NCBI RefSeq assembly: GCF_024139115.2
Contig: NC_085141.1
Coordinates: 177,022,994-177,086,993 of the forward strand
Length of the DNA stretch: 64,000 bases
Reading direction: 5' to 3'
Origin: Armigeres subalbatus
Lineage: Eukaryota > Arthropoda > Insecta > Diptera > Culicidae
Shown: positions 45,601 through 57,075 of the stretch, piece after piece
Numbering within the stretch: position 1 is the first letter of the stretch
Layout: the number at the start of each line of letters is the position of its first letter
The notes under the pieces: model-generated
Told to the model about the DNA's origin: nothing
Seen by the model: only the letters and a program-made list of their open reading frames with translations
Databases searched by the model: none
Program-made: the position numbers and the translations under genes

Positions 45601-46000
45601 TATTGGCAATTAAAGGTTGCATGAAGAAGAAGAAGTCGATATTAAGAAGAAGATATTAGAAAAATATTGCACGGGGAAGCATACGGAATTTTTTTTTAAA
45701 CTCTTCTCAAAAATTCTAGAAGCGATTTAATTAAAAACGGAAAGCAGTACGCGGTTGGACTTTTCTTATACTGTGTATCATCAAGTATGATATCATAAAA
45801 TAAAATTTGAAATCGAAACATTGCGTTTATTATGCAGTAGAAGGAAAGTCCAACCCCATACTGCTAACCGTTTTTAATTAAATTGCTCCTAGAATTTTTG
45901 AGAAGAGTTTTAAAAAACTTCCCGTATACTTTCCCATGCAATATTTTTCAAATATCATCCTTCGACTTCTTCTTCTTCATGCAACCTTTAATCGTCAATA
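45601..46000. mobile_element. Palindromic MITE, copy 2
   Basis: Left-arm words TAAAGGTTGCATGAAGAAGA and AAAGCAGTACGCGGTTGGAC are inverted in the right arm (GTCCAACCCCATACTGCT and TCTTCTTCATGCAACCTTTA). Related to the unit at 23088-23310 by the CAGTAC..GG core and TTTTTAATTAAATTGC. Confidence 0.75.
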
Positions 46001-46418
46001 CTGTTCCCTTTGTATTCACACGCAAACATGCCGGGTCGAACAGTAAGAATTTTTTGTTGACGTTTAGTTCCCATCAGTCTATCTCTCCCAGAATAACTTG
46101 TTTGGATGTTGTGAAATCGCCGATTATGATTACTTAATTTGATATCTTTTTGGTCGTTTTAACGATTAAAATGACAAAACTTATAGCAGGAAAAAAATAC
46201 TGTTACAACTGTTAAGGCAAATCGAAAACTAATTTTGATGTAGGTTCCAAAAACTTATTTTGTTACACAGTTTGATGTCGGATGTCAGAAATCTACAGCA
46301 AAATGAAATCAATCATGATGATTCATATTTGAAAACAAATTATGATTTCAATTTGATGTCAAAATCTCTTTGCTCGGGATATTTTACTCAAATCAACTTT
46401 GCTCGGGATATTTTACAT
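46001..46418. other. No feature except a 28-bp direct repeat
   Basis: TTTGCTCGGGATATTTTAC occurs twice (about 46369 and 46397). Nothing else could be supported. Confidence 0.5.
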
Positions 46419-46599
46419 CAGGGTGTCTACTCATCTGTAAAAACAAAATTCCCTGATTTTTCCAGGTTTTTTTCCAGGTGTTTTACATTAATTTCCAGGT
46501 AAAAACAAACGTGCCATATATAGAGTTCAGCAGCAAAAGGCAGCGAAAAATATTTATTAAAAGAATTTTTTGATAGCCTCTCATAAACAAATGTTGTAA

Positions 46600-47180
46600 A
46601 TTACTTAAGAAATTCCTCCAGGAATTCCTTCGCAAGTTCACCCAGAAATTGCTTCAGCCATTCAATCAAAATTCCTTCAGGAATCACATAGGAAATTCCT
46701 CCAGGTATTCCTCTGAAAATTTCTCCATAGATTCCATCGGAAAATCCTCCGGATTTTAAGAATAGCTTCAGAACTTCCTCCAGGATTTAATTTGAAAATT
46801 TCTTTGCTGAAACTTTAGAAAACATCTCAAGGAATTGTTCCGGAAATTCCTTTAGAGATGCATTTGGCGATTCCTTCACGATTTTTTTTCGAAATTACCT
46901 TTAGCTGTCTGTTCGAAAATGTCTTGTGAAAATCCCTCGGAAGTACCTTTATAAAATACTTCGCAGATTTTTTCAGATATTCTCCTAAACATTTTTTTAG
47001 GAATTTCTTTGGAAATTTGGTCAACAATTCTTTCGAAAATTTCTTTGAATTTCATTTCAGCTGTTTTTTTTTAAAAGAAACTTAAGAAAACTTCTTAAGG
47101 AAATGTTCCGGAAATATGTTTGGGAATTTCTTCAGGAAATCCTTCAAAACTTCTTACAAAAACTCCTTCAGAAAATGTGT
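46600..47180. repeat. Degenerate GGAATTCC/CTTCAGGAAATT minisatellite
   Basis: Short units of roughly 20-30 bp (GAAATTCCTCCAGGAATTCC, CTTCAGGAAATCC, GGAATTTCTTTGG) repeat irregularly for almost 600 bp; similar units resume after the LINE near 48400. ORFs across it are compositional. Confidence 0.75.
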
Positions 47181-47324
47181 TGAAATATGAGATTGCTAGG
47201 TCCATGACGTTAGGCATAATACCTTCTTTATGTCGTGGGCTGTTTTTGGGGCATTTTATGCTTAACATCCTTTATGCCTAACGTGCTCATGCCTAACGTC
47301 CTTATACCTGTCTAAATCCTGAAT

Positions 47325-48295
47325 CCTAAAACTAATTGTTGATAACAATGAACTGCGGCTAGGAGAAGAGATATTAGAAAGGGTTGCTTCCCTACCTTAC
47401 TTAGGATTGATAATCGAACAAAACCTGAAGTGGAACTTGCACATAGACCGAATTCATAAGAAACTCACAAAATTCCTTCGCATTCTTCGACTGAGTAGTT
47501 ATATGTTACCTGTTAAAGACAAAAAGAATCTATTTTATGCCCATGTCAATTCACAATTATGTTATTTGAACATTATATGGCAAAATGCACCTGGTTACGT
47601 ATTAAGTAAAATCACAGTAACGTTAAATAAATTCATGAGAACTATTTTCTGGGAAGAATATTTAAATCCTAACGTGAGAACCGTTGAATTATACAGCCGT
47701 AACAATATTATGAATCTTAATCAAATCAAATATTACGAATCAGCTTTGTTTGTCTTCAAAGTTAAAAACAATTTGATAAAACATAATTTCAATCTCCAAA
47801 CAATAAATGAATTGAATCGTTTTAATACCCGTAACAATGCCAACATTAGATTAATTACACCCAGAACAAATTATATAAGAAACGGTTGCATTTATCCCGC
47901 AATTATCAACTTCAATAACCTGCCAATGAGTTTAAAAAACATTATTGCGATTATTGCATTTAAAAAAGCACTGAAGAGATTTGTTTTTGAATATATTTTG
48001 TAATAGTTTATAAGTTTCGTTGAATAAGCTAATTGTTCTCATATGCACAACTAATTAACGAAAAATGACTTCCCCATCAGTTATCAGCCTGCATGAGGTC
48101 TATCAAACCTTAACTGTTAAATCATAACGGATTAGCCAAGAGAGAATACTTAGATTTAAGTAATTTTATATTGTAAATCAAATATTGTAAAATTGTTTTG
48201 AAAGGGGTTTTTATGCCTGGGATTGAAGCATAATATTGTATTGAAATGCTTCCATCTTGCCTTTTCCCCCTGCCCGAAAAAATAAATGAAAAAAA
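47325..48295 (+). pseudogene. LINE reverse transcriptase C-terminal fragment with A-rich tail
   Basis: An open frame from about 47325 to the stop at 48001-48003 encodes LIVDNNELRLG, YLGLIIEQNLKWNLHIDRIH and LFYAHVNSQLCYLNIIWQNA, then a Asn/Ile-rich tail. The LG(L/V)xI(x)ExLxWxxHI block is the conserved segment after the RT catalytic domain in CR1/L2/Jockey-type LINEs. The 5' part is missing. The 3' UTR ends in AAATAAATGAAAAAAAAATT near 48295. This family differs from the other LINEs in the window. Confidence 0.7.
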
Positions 48296-48658
48296 AATTA
48301 ATATTTTTTAATATATTCATAAAGACTTTCCGATGGAATACTCAAACGAATTTACAAAGTAATCCCTAATTGATTTCCCAAATAAATTCCTAGATATCAT
48401 CAAGAATAGCTTCGGAAATTCTCCAGGAATTCTTTTGAAGATGGCAAAACGTTTTTTGCGGAACAACGATCCATTGGTATATTTATTCAAACATTTTTAA
48501 TTTTTTTTTCATCTTTTGAAAGAATTTCACTAATGATCACCGGGTATTGAAATTTCCCTGATTATGTTAGGAATTCCCTGATAATTCCAGGTATTTTCCA
48601 GGTGGGGAGAATTTCCTTGATAATTTCAGGTTTTCCAGGTAGTAGACACCCTGTACAT

Positions 48659-49574
48659 GTTCTATCGGTATCTGATCATTCTGACTTTATTAATCCTGGG
48701 CCAAGTACATATTCCAATGTGTTGGGTAAAGCTTTTGATTAACTCTTGGGCTGTCACACAACGCAAATGGCATTGAAGTAGATTGGCTTCATGTCGTCAA
48801 ACAAATTTGTATATCCGAGAGTCATATGCGGTAGTAGCAAACTATTAAGCTAATCTGTCTAAACAGAATCGCAGCGTCTTAGTTATTGGTGTAAATAGCA
48901 CTCCAATTATTTTCTCTATTTTAAGCGCAACTTCACCAGTGAGTGGTCTAATCTTGCAGTTGCGATTGGGTTTTGATATTTATTAAAGAGTTTATAATAG
49001 GGGAGGAGGTTTGGTTGTGGGCACCCTTTTGTCTTTGGTCTATAACTTTGGCCTTAGTTGATCTTATACCGACATTTGTATACCAATGGAAAGCTAGACA
49101 AATAACCCTACTATTAGCGAAGAAATTATATTGATTTCGACGATTTGGGAAATTTTATTGACAATTTCGCAAATTTGACATTTTTGGACATTTAAATTTT
49201 GTGGTTCGGTTGTGGGCACTCTTGAAAACTCGGCAGAAAATAAAGAAGAAAGAATCAAAACCACCTAGATTTAAAGAAAAAGAATGATTTGTTTATTCTG
49301 ACTGTAAGAACTAAAAAGGCACTAAAAAGTTCAGATCAATCCACCTAGCAGTGATCATGCCTTTTTCAATAAAAAAAAACAATATTGTGACATCATATAG
49401 AAAAGATTAAAATTGCACTTTAGGTCAATGGATTTCATTTTTTTTTGTTGATTTACGTATATTGCATTAAAAAAAACCCTGATTAAGGTCGAGGGGCGAT
49501 CAACTGTATAAATTAGTTGAATTGTAAATACATGCATCTAAAAATACCTTAAAAAATACCCAAAAATACAAAAA
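48659..49574. other. Intergenic, traces of other repeat families
   Basis: TAGGGGAGGAGGTTTGGTTG at about 49000 resembles the TAGGGGAA-type ends seen elsewhere but no partner end is found. ATCAATCCACCTAGCAGTGA at about 49336 is the start of the tandem-unit repeat family, immediately truncated. No gene is recognised. Confidence 0.45.
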
Positions 49575-49579
49575 AAAAT

Positions 49580-50290
49580 CCTGAAAAACAACAAAGCCCC
49601 TGGAGTTGACCAACTACCAGGAGAGCTGTTTAAACACGGTGGTGAGGCACTGGCTAGAGCGCTGCACTGGATAATAACCAACGTTTGGGAGAATGAGGTT
49701 CGGCCACAGGAGTGGATGGAAGGTGTCGTGTGTCCCATCCACAAAAAAGGCGATAAGCTGGATTGTAGCAACTACCGCGCAATCACATTGCTGAACGCCG
49801 CCTACAAGGTACTCTCCCAAATTTTATGCCGCCGACTAACACCAATTGCAAGAGAGTTCGTGGGCAGTACCAGGCGGGATTTATGAGTGAACGCTCTACC
49901 ATAGACCATGTGTTCACCGTACGTCAGGTATTGCAGAAATGCCGCGAATACAACGTTCCCACACGTAAGTGCTGTCCATGAGCAGTGCTGTCCAATGAGT
50001 AGCTCGAAGTTGTTCCCGTCCTGCTCATTCTTTTTTGTCAACAAATGGGCATGAGCAGGACAGGGAGAAACTTCGAGCTACTTCAAGCTCTCATTGGACA
50101 GCACTATAATCTATTTATCGACTTCAAAGCCGCATATGATACAATCGATCGGGACCAGCTAATGCACGAAAACGAATTTTCGGATAAAGTGATACGGTTC
50201 GTATCGTAGTTCGAGTTTGAGAGGCATTCTCGAGTCCCTTCAAAACGCGCAGAGGGTTACGGCAAGGTGATGGCACAAATTGAGGTGCCC
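49580..50290 (+). pseudogene. RTE LINE fragment interrupted by a small MITE
   Basis: The plus strand reads KNNKAPGVDQLPGELFKHGG, EWMEGVVCPIHKKGDKLDC, NYRAITLLNAAYKVLSQIL and NVPTH. After an interruption it continues HLFIDFKAAYDTIDRDQL and later RRGLRQGDG. It is nearly identical in wording to the RTE at 14014-17310 (same subfamily), truncated at both ends, with frameshifts. Confidence 0.85.
49984..50105. mobile_element. Small MITE inside the RTE fragment
   Basis: AGTGCTGTCCAATGAGTAGC is inverted at the right end (CTCATTGGACAGCACT), with CTCGAAGTT/AACTTCGAG and GTCCTGCTCAT/ATGAGCAGGAC further in. It separates NVPTH from HLFIDFKAAYD in the RTE coding sequence. A partial duplicate of its start (AGTGCTGTCCATGAGC) precedes it. 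Confidence 0.8.
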
Positions 50291-51704
50291 CTGGAGCTGA
50301 CGTTCTGATACGAGATACATGATTCTGTGTGCCGGATCTATTGAAGTCTTAACTGGATAAATAGAAAACATCGTCGAAGAGCAATCGTTCAATGCAGTTA
50401 CGCCTCTATGAATTAGTATCGCGTGAAAAAGAACAATTGTTAGTAGGTACATAGTAGGTACATAAGCTAGTTTTGACCCTTCCTTCGGAAGTGTCTATAA
50501 TTTCACTATGTATGCGTTACGCAGGCGTGTTATGTATTAATCTATCAATAAACCTCTTGAATTATGAAATAAAATGTATGACAATTGAAACAAATTCACT
50601 TTGATATTGAAAGTATAATTACAACAAGTGATATGATATGAAAATATGCTTATTTTTCTGATTTGTTTCAAAGAAACAATTGATTGCAATTGAGGAACAG
50701 ATAGAAGCATGTACCACAAAACCTTCTCAGAAAAGCAAAAACGTAAAAATTTGAAGGGATTTCAAAAATTTCTTCAGAGGAAGCTAGATAGCAAATGTGA
50801 GCATGTTTTGAGACACTAATAGACCACTCATATGCATGTATGTGTGCGTATGTGTGCAAATTCTGAAATTTACTACCACATAAATCTCACTCATTTTTAA
50901 GGTATTAAACAACATTAGTTTTACAAAATTAGGCAGCCATAAGGCAAACTATATGTTATTATTGAACGCTATTTAGTTTCGTTCAGATCAATGGCTGATT
51001 TAGTTAGTTCTGGATTAGTTAATATCAAGGTTTCTGGAAATTAGGAGTATACATGCTGCCAGCGTTACGATAGTTACTAACCAACCATGTTACCACATGT
51101 TACAATAGCTATTCAATCCGACGAGCGCCTGATAGATATGCAACCTGACGTACAGTACGGAATCATTCGTTTTGTTGTCACTCAACTCATGGAATCCGCC
51201 TTTTGGTAGGCAATTAATTTGTCATTTGCACTTTCAATCGCCGTGGGAGGTTGAGTAGTTTTATCTCGTTTTAAATACTGGAGTCTGAAAATGTTTCCTT
51301 TCAATTAAGGAAGGGTCAAAATCTCACTGTAGGTGGATTAATCCGGGTTTTTTCATTTATTTCTCCTGTTGATAGACTAGAAACTCAAACTAGAATCCTA
51401 GGAATATTTGATAGATATAGGTTTGAAAAATTGTAGTATTAGTTCTCTAGAAAGAGGCATTTCATATTAGGATCATCAGACACACCTTCGAAAATAGAAA
51501 AAATGCACCAACCTATTTTTTTAGGAGGCTATAAATCTAGGCGTTTATTCACCTCTGGGGCCCAACCTAATTGAAAGTAACACTTGGCTGGCAAATGGTT
51601 GAGTGAATGACGGCTTTACTACGTTTTGTTGTTTAGAGACTTGACCACAACAAATCGTTGATATTCGAAGATCCGTCTGACCAAATTTAAGCCCAATAGA
51701 CTTA
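50291..51704. other. AT-rich intergenic sequence, no feature recognised
   Basis: No ORF, RNA gene or paired inverted repeat could be supported. GTAGGTGGATTAATCCGGGT near 51331 is an isolated end of the tandem-unit repeat family. Confidence 0.45.
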
Positions 51705-52729
51705 CAGGGGTTAGACAAAAAGGTTGAGATAGGCAAAAAAATGTCGAAGTTCAAAACAGCATAACTTTGCGTAGACGGACGCGGAAACTCTTCTAGTATA
51801 CTGGCCCTATGCAAAACCTCTGATTGACCCTTGGCCATCGGTGGTGTTCCGGGTTTTCCAAGGGTATGTTAAAAATGCATTTTTTCTGCTGCTTGTAATT
51901 TTATATGACGTTTGCTGCCATCATGTTTTATGTTTTCCCCAGAAACTAGAACTAATATGCTGACCAATGCTGGCTGCAGATTAAAAATCCGTTAGGTATA
52001 CGCAGAGATATGGCCATTTTCGTGAAAACGATACGAGATTGGCCATACACCCTGAACAAATGTCACTTTCGCAGAACTTCCGGAACCTGTTACAAATTGG
52101 CCAAAGAGTCTTACAGTCCTCACAATATATCTCTAATAAAGATCCTATATTCATCGTCTTGGGAAAACATGAATTTTGACGACCATATTTGCATGGTTCC
52201 GGATGGTGCCAAAACCGGCCCTCCTGGAAAGCCCATGGAACCTGGTATAAGGGTGGCAGTGGACACTATCATTCTGGAAATGTTTCTGTAATCATCGTCT
52301 CGCAAATCCATGAAGTCAGATACTCATATTTGCATTATTCCGATCTGTTATCATTTCATCATGTTTCCGATACCGTTTTTACGGAAATGGCCGTATCTCT
52401 GTGTAGTTTAGATGGATTCTCGATCTACAGCCACCATTGGCCGGCATATTAGTTCTAGTTGTTGGAGAAAGCATAAAACATGATGAAAGTTAACCTCACA
52501 TAAAATGACAAGCAGTGGAAAAAATGCATCTTGAGCATACCCTCGGAAAACCCGGAACATTTCCGGTGGCCAAGGACCAATCTCAGGTTTTGCAGGGGGA
52601 CAGTATGCTAGAAGAGTGTGCGCTTCTGATGGTCCTGGTTTTATCAAAATCGGATTATTATACGCAAAGTTATGCTGATTTGAATTTCGACTTATTTTTA
52701 CCTATCTCAACCTTTTTGTCTAACCCCTG
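51705..52729. mobile_element. Element with ~320-bp terminal inverted repeats
   Basis: CAGGGGTTAGACAAAAAGGT at 51705 is inverted at the right end (to 52729). The arms remain alignable for about 320 bp: GTTGAGATAGG, GCATAACTTTGCGTA, CTTGGCC, TTTTATGTTTTC and TGGCCATTTTCGTGAAAACG against CCGTTTTTACGGAAATGGCC. Arm divergence is moderate. About 1,025 bp, no transposase. Confidence 0.8.
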
Positions 52730-52743
52730 GGTATGTGCCCGCC

Positions 52744-52842
52744 AGAGTAAACGCGACCGATGTGACGCGACGCGACTCACGTAAAGAAATAACAATATTA
52801 TCAATGAACTGTTGCGTCGCATCGCGCGGTCGCGTTTACTCT
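52744..52842. mobile_element. GC-rich hairpin MITE
   Basis: AGAGTAAACGCGACCGATGT and the inverted TCGCGCGGTCGCGTTTACTC, with GACGCGACGC/GCGTCGCATC inside, form a strong hairpin of about 99 bp. It is much richer in CG dinucleotides than its surroundings. Confidence 0.75.
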
Positions 52843-53206
52843 CTCTGCACCCTTAACATCTCCTTGACGAATTTGGTTCAACTTACTAACCTTGTATGAC
52901 ACCTGGAATAAATTAGGTGAAGGGAAATTTCGAAGAGCATCAATGACGCCTTTGCTTTTCACAAGAATTGTTCATTACCTATGCTTTATTTTATTAGAAT
53001 GCAGTCTACAACACGATTCAAATGTTCTTCTCTATTTTATCATAAATTAGCGTCAAGAGAACTAAAAGGTTTAGATCAAGCACTAAGTAGGTTGCTGTAA
53101 ATAGACCCAATCATCCCTCCCAGCCTGATGATATCACCTCACAACAAATGCAAGTTTATTATATCTGTTAAACCTGCAAGAAGGACCCCAACCTAATGCT
53201 TGATAA
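52843..53206. other. CycC 3' flank, no further feature
   Basis: AT-rich sequence downstream of CycC. Nothing else recognised. Confidence 0.4.
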
Positions 53207-53212
53207 TTTATT
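53207..53212 (-). terminator. Candidate CycC polyadenylation signal
   Basis: AATAAA on the minus strand, 75 bases after the CycC stop codon. Position and sequence fit a polyadenylation signal; the cleavage site is not visible directly. Confidence 0.55.
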
Positions 53213-53287
53213 ATATTTCGTTGGAAGTCAACTTTGCGGTTGATAGAGATCTAATACTACAGTTATAGAAATATATAACTTACGGAA

Positions 53288-54189
53288 TCACCGCTGCGGG
53301 GCTGGCTTCGGCTTTGGCATCTTTTCCAATAGGCCTTGAATTTCCTTCTCGTCGTAACTTTTCCACAGCTCGAAAACGTTCAAAATCGCTCTTGCAATTT
53401 CCTGCACTTTCTCCATGTCCACATTCAACTCGGCAAACCAAGCTTTCAGTTCCTTCTGCAGGATGACACATGCAATCTGCAGACATCCAATAGCAATCTG
53501 TAAAGGAAAAGTATACGGTACATAATTTTCCTTAGACGAGTTCCTGTTCCTACTAATAACAGTGTCAAGCATTAGTACGGCATGCACTTGTTTCTACTCA
53601 CTTGGTATGGAGGATATAGTAAACTGACATCCGTTCTGAGCGAATCGTTGATCAGGCGCCAGGTGAGCGTTAGCAGTTGATCCTCCTGGCCAATGTCTTG
53701 AATAAGCTGCAGCAACGGACGATACGGCTGATACACAATCAGACAGCAGTCCAAATTTTCCAATAAATAAAACTCACACTCCAGAATGTGATTAGTTCGG
53801 TAGGGGAATTCTTGCTGATATGCGTAGCTGAATTTGTTCTTTATTACGTTCTGGCAGGTGGTGATAAGCCGGGTGTTGGATATAACACCAAACTCTTCCA
53901 CTTTGGACGCCAGCAGAATGCACGTAGGCGCCAACAGGAGCGGATCAATGCATTTCAGTGAATTCCGGGCGTAGAACCGTTTAAAATACACTGTGGCAGT
54001 GGCAATGACTTGTTGGCGTAGCTTAAGCTGCTCCCCGAGTACCTGAATAACGTTTGCGAAGAACATAAAAATCTTCTGGTACTCCTCTTCGGTGAGATTT
54101 TTCAAATCGTGCTGCCGCTCACGGATGAGATCCTGTTTATCCAATATCCACTGCTGGTGGTGAGAACTGTGCCAAAAGTTCCCAGCCAT
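53288..54189 (-). CDS. CycC: Cyclin C, two exons, complete
   Basis: Regulatory partner of CDK8 in the Mediator kinase module, acting in the nucleus on RNA polymerase II transcription. Exon 1 is 53602-54189 (196 codons), ending CCATACCAA before GTGAGT. Exon 2 is 53288-53497 (69 codons plus TGA) after TTTACAG. The intron is 104 bp, phase 0, and joins YPPYQ to IAIGCLQ exactly as in other cyclin C proteins. The product is 265 aa, the usual family length (about 267 in Drosophila). It opens MAGNFWHSSHHQQWILDKQD. The first cyclin box holds ATATVYFKRFYARNSLKCID and LLASKVEEFGVISN; the second runs from the CEFYLLENLDCCLIVYQPYR region into exon 2. It ends EKMPKPKPAPQR. No defects seen. Confidence 0.97.
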
Positions 54190-54662
54190 CGTGATTATGT
54201 TTAATTAACAAAAAACGAATTTAGTATTAACTAAAACCTATGAAGATAAAACCGATATAACGCTTTGTTTTGGTTTGGTCCTTTTTTGTTTTTCTTGCCC
54301 CAAACACAAAAAAGTTTTGTGCTGCACTTTCTGACATTTCTGGCAACAGAACCAATTTCGATTTTCGGGTGTTCCTGAAGGCAGCGATGCCAGGATTTAT
54401 CAATTCAATACCAAATTTTCAAAACGACTTATCTGCTTTTGTAAACAAAGATTCAAACGTCTTATCAAGGCCTCTTGACTTTTCCAAATAAATAAAAGTG
54501 TGCGGGACTTCGCTGTATTCCTGTCAATGTATGCTGTCTTCCTCCAAAAGTATTCGTTATATTTTTGCCGCAACGAGATTACCACCCACTTTTATTTTAT
54601 ATATCTTATACAGTGACGTTAGTGTGCGAGAAACTACGCTTGGAGAACTCACTATAAACTCT

Positions 54663-55010
54663 ACACGGAAGAAAAAAAGTACCCAAAATTGAGTATTTTT
54701 AAACTTACTTTTGAGTTATTTTTTCTCTTCTCTTTCATCCACTCTTTCTTTTGTTGTCAAAAATAAAAGAGCCAAACAATCCAACGACGTCAGTTCAATA
54801 CGGGAAGCCAATTTTGAGTTTTATTACTTGAGGTCGAAATTGAGTGAATTAAACTTACATTTGGGTAAATAAATTTTCCGTTGGGTACTTTTTTAACATG
54901 GGAGTAAAGGCAAACTACTTCGACCCTACTTACTCAATTTTGGCTTCCCGTACGGATGTTCGAGGTTTGGTGAACTAAACTCACTATTGGGTAGTTTATT
55001 TCTTCCGTGT
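54663..55010. mobile_element. Nested TIR unit (ACACGGAAGAAA ends)
   Basis: ACACGGAAGAAAAAAAGTAC, then CCAA, is inverted at the right (TTGGGTAGTTTATTTCTTCC, then GTGT). GGGAAGCCAATTTTGAG and CTCAATTTTGGCTTCCC add internal symmetry. 348 bp. Confidence 0.7.
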
Positions 55011-55022
55011 TTAGTTTATATT

Positions 55023-55288
55023 ACACGCAAAAAAAATATTGCAGTCGAAACTACCATTCCGAGGGTTAATTTAAGAATATGCACCGACGATTTTCAGCAG
55101 ATAACAAACTCGTTTGATTTTACCATGCGCGCAGTAAAAATCAGCTGTGGACCATGCGGAATGTTGTCGCATGAACTGAAACGGTGGTGAATTTCTCTGA
55201 AACTATGGTAAAATTTGGTGGTGAAATTTAGTGGTAGTTTTAAAAACAGAGCAAAATAGTAGTTTTTACTACGGATTTTTTTCTGTGT
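55023..55288. mobile_element. Nested TIR unit (ACACGCAAAAAAA ends)
   Basis: ACACGCAAAAAAAATATTGC at the left and TACTACGGATTTTTTTCTGT, then GT, at the right. GGTAAAATTTG and TTTTACCATG words inside resemble those in the element upstream of Dcn1. 266 bp; the TIR match is short. Confidence 0.5.
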
Positions 55289-55289
55289 A

Positions 55290-55370
55290 GAAATACGTAG
55301 AAATACGTTGCCATTTCGATAGTTTTTCACTCCGCCGGTCTCTGGTTATAGGGTCGCTAGTTTATACTAA
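55290..55370. repeat. Dispersed repeat shared with 17640-17720
   Basis: ACGTTGCCATTTCGATAGTT, TTTCACTCCGCCGGTCTCTG and GTTATAGGG are the reverse complement of sequence at 17650-17720, in the same order. The family is unknown. Confidence 0.6.
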
Positions 55371-55682
55371 ACAGGAGACTGAAGAGAAGGCTAATACGCC
55401 TACCCACCATTCATTCGACATGGTACAAAATGTTTTGTTTTATTTCCGTTTAATTCATGGTAACAAAACTTCGAAAGTATTGACGAGCTATTTTTCAACA
55501 TAAAGAAGCCATACAAACACTAAAGGCTCGATGTACCTCAACTCAATACCAAATAGGTGAAGACTTCGGCTTCCTGTTGATGGTGTTGATTTGCCTAGGA
55601 GTGCTCTCAGATTCGACAAATCAACGTTTGAATCTTTGTTTACAAAATCAGATAAGTCGTTTTGAAAATTTGGTATTGAATT

Positions 55683-57075
55683 AATTGCAAGTTTTCGCCA
55701 GGAGAAGTTAATTGCCGATAATTGGCACTAACTGCGTACACTAATAAAATTTCACACATTTTTTTTGGCAAAAATCTAAAGAAATTCACAAATAAATTTT
55801 ATATGTGCGTTAATAACCACCCGCTATAGGAGAATCCATATAAAGGTTATTAGTTAATAACAATTATGTGTGTTTCCATATATATGCTCACATAGCCGTC
55901 ATTTGGGAAATGCTATAGGCAAAATTTATGTGCCACACATAATGGATATGATTGGATTTTTGTCAGTGTACGAATCAATCACCCAAAATGAGGCCTGAAT
56001 TCGAGTATACTACCCAGAAACTGGGTACCAAAAACGATGTTGGGTAGAGTGTCATTGTACCGCGGATGACAGGCGTTTCACTCTTCTGATACTGAAGATA
56101 CACTTGTGGTACAAGTACCACGGTTATATAACCTAGTACATATTGCACCATGTTTTTTCACGTTGTACCAGCATGGTACAAGATGACACACTATGGTATG
56201 GTTTTATTGACTCAGTCGATTCGACATGTTAATGTCAACTTTTTGGTCGGTTTTTCAAAAATCAATCGTCTTAATTTTGACTCCATTTTCGCTTTTCTCT
56301 GAACAATGATGTCTTTATGTGACGGAAAACGACATTCCGAACCATTTTCGCCCGTTCCGTTTCCATTTTCGCCCATCAACCGGCCGCTTGCGTTCCTCGA
56401 ACGACAAACATCAGGGAGTTGGTGTGCTCGTCACTCGTCAGTTGTAAAGCCCGCAAAAGTTCAGTGCTTTTCCTCCATCATTGCTGAAAAATCTGTGGAA
56501 ATTCTTGTGTGTATTGCCGGCAGCCGGAAAACTCTGAATCGTTTTCTCTTGAGTTCATTCGCTGGTTGCGCTCTATAAAGTGTTTTTGTGGAAGGGCATT
56601 GTTTAAAGCTGACAATAATCGCAACTTGGTTTACTGGCTTCGTTCAGTCGGATTCGGAAGACGGCTTCCACGAGAATCTTTTGTTCTGCACTTTTTTGAA
56701 AGTTCAACGGTCATCGGACAAGTATTTTTTGTTTTCCCCCGATGACCCAGGCTTCGAAATTGGTTTTCCGGAAAACCATTAACATTTACCATTCTTGTTA
56801 CTTTAGCCGTTGATTTATTTTTCTAACCGTTTATTCCGGGCTGTCAATTTTAAATTTATTGCAAGAAGCGACTTGTAAGAAAAAGAAGAAAACAGTGTTT
56901 AGTGTCGCGAAAAATTTAAGGACGGTAGGAAGGAGTAGCAGCAAATAACAAGATCCCTTCCAACTGGAGTTCGTTTTGGCTATCAATTAACGCCTTTGCG
57001 GTAGTTTATCTCGATTGTTGTTTCCGAATATCTACCGGAACTGGCACTGAGTGTGTTAAAAACAAACAGCCTAGG
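55683..57075 (+). promoter_or_regulatory. polo upstream region and 5' leader
   Basis: Promoter and 5' UTR of polo must lie here. Composition changes to a more balanced, C/G-richer sequence from about 56300. A TCAGTTG initiator-like sequence occurs at 56438-56444 without a TATA box at the expected distance. This is only a candidate start. Open frames between 56306 and 56782 do not resemble known proteins and are more likely leader sequence. Confidence 0.35.

Larger units (their letters stand above)
46419..48653. mobile_element. TIR element (CAGGGTGTCTACT ends) with nested LINE
   Basis: CAGGGTGTCTACT at 46419 is inverted at 48641-48653 (AGTAGACACCCTG). Both arms continue with CCTGATTTTTCCAGG/CCTGGAAAACCTG-type sequence. 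TACAT flanks both ends (46414-46418 and 48654-48658). The ends look hAT-like but the shared flank is only 5 bp. The interior holds a minisatellite and a LINE fragment. Confidence 0.6.
54402..55682. mobile_element. TIR element between CycC and polo
   Basis: AATTCAATACCAAATTTTCA at 54402 is inverted at 55682. The arms extend about 57 bp through GACTTATCTG and TTGTAAACAAAGATTCAAACG. About 1.28 kb, no ORF; two small TIR units lie inside. It occupies almost half of the divergent intergenic region. Confidence 0.7.

Noticed and set aside
56306..56782. Three overlapping plus-strand frames of 64-90 codons upstream of polo
   Set aside because: No resemblance to known proteins, overlapping frames, and position fits polo promoter or 5' leader.
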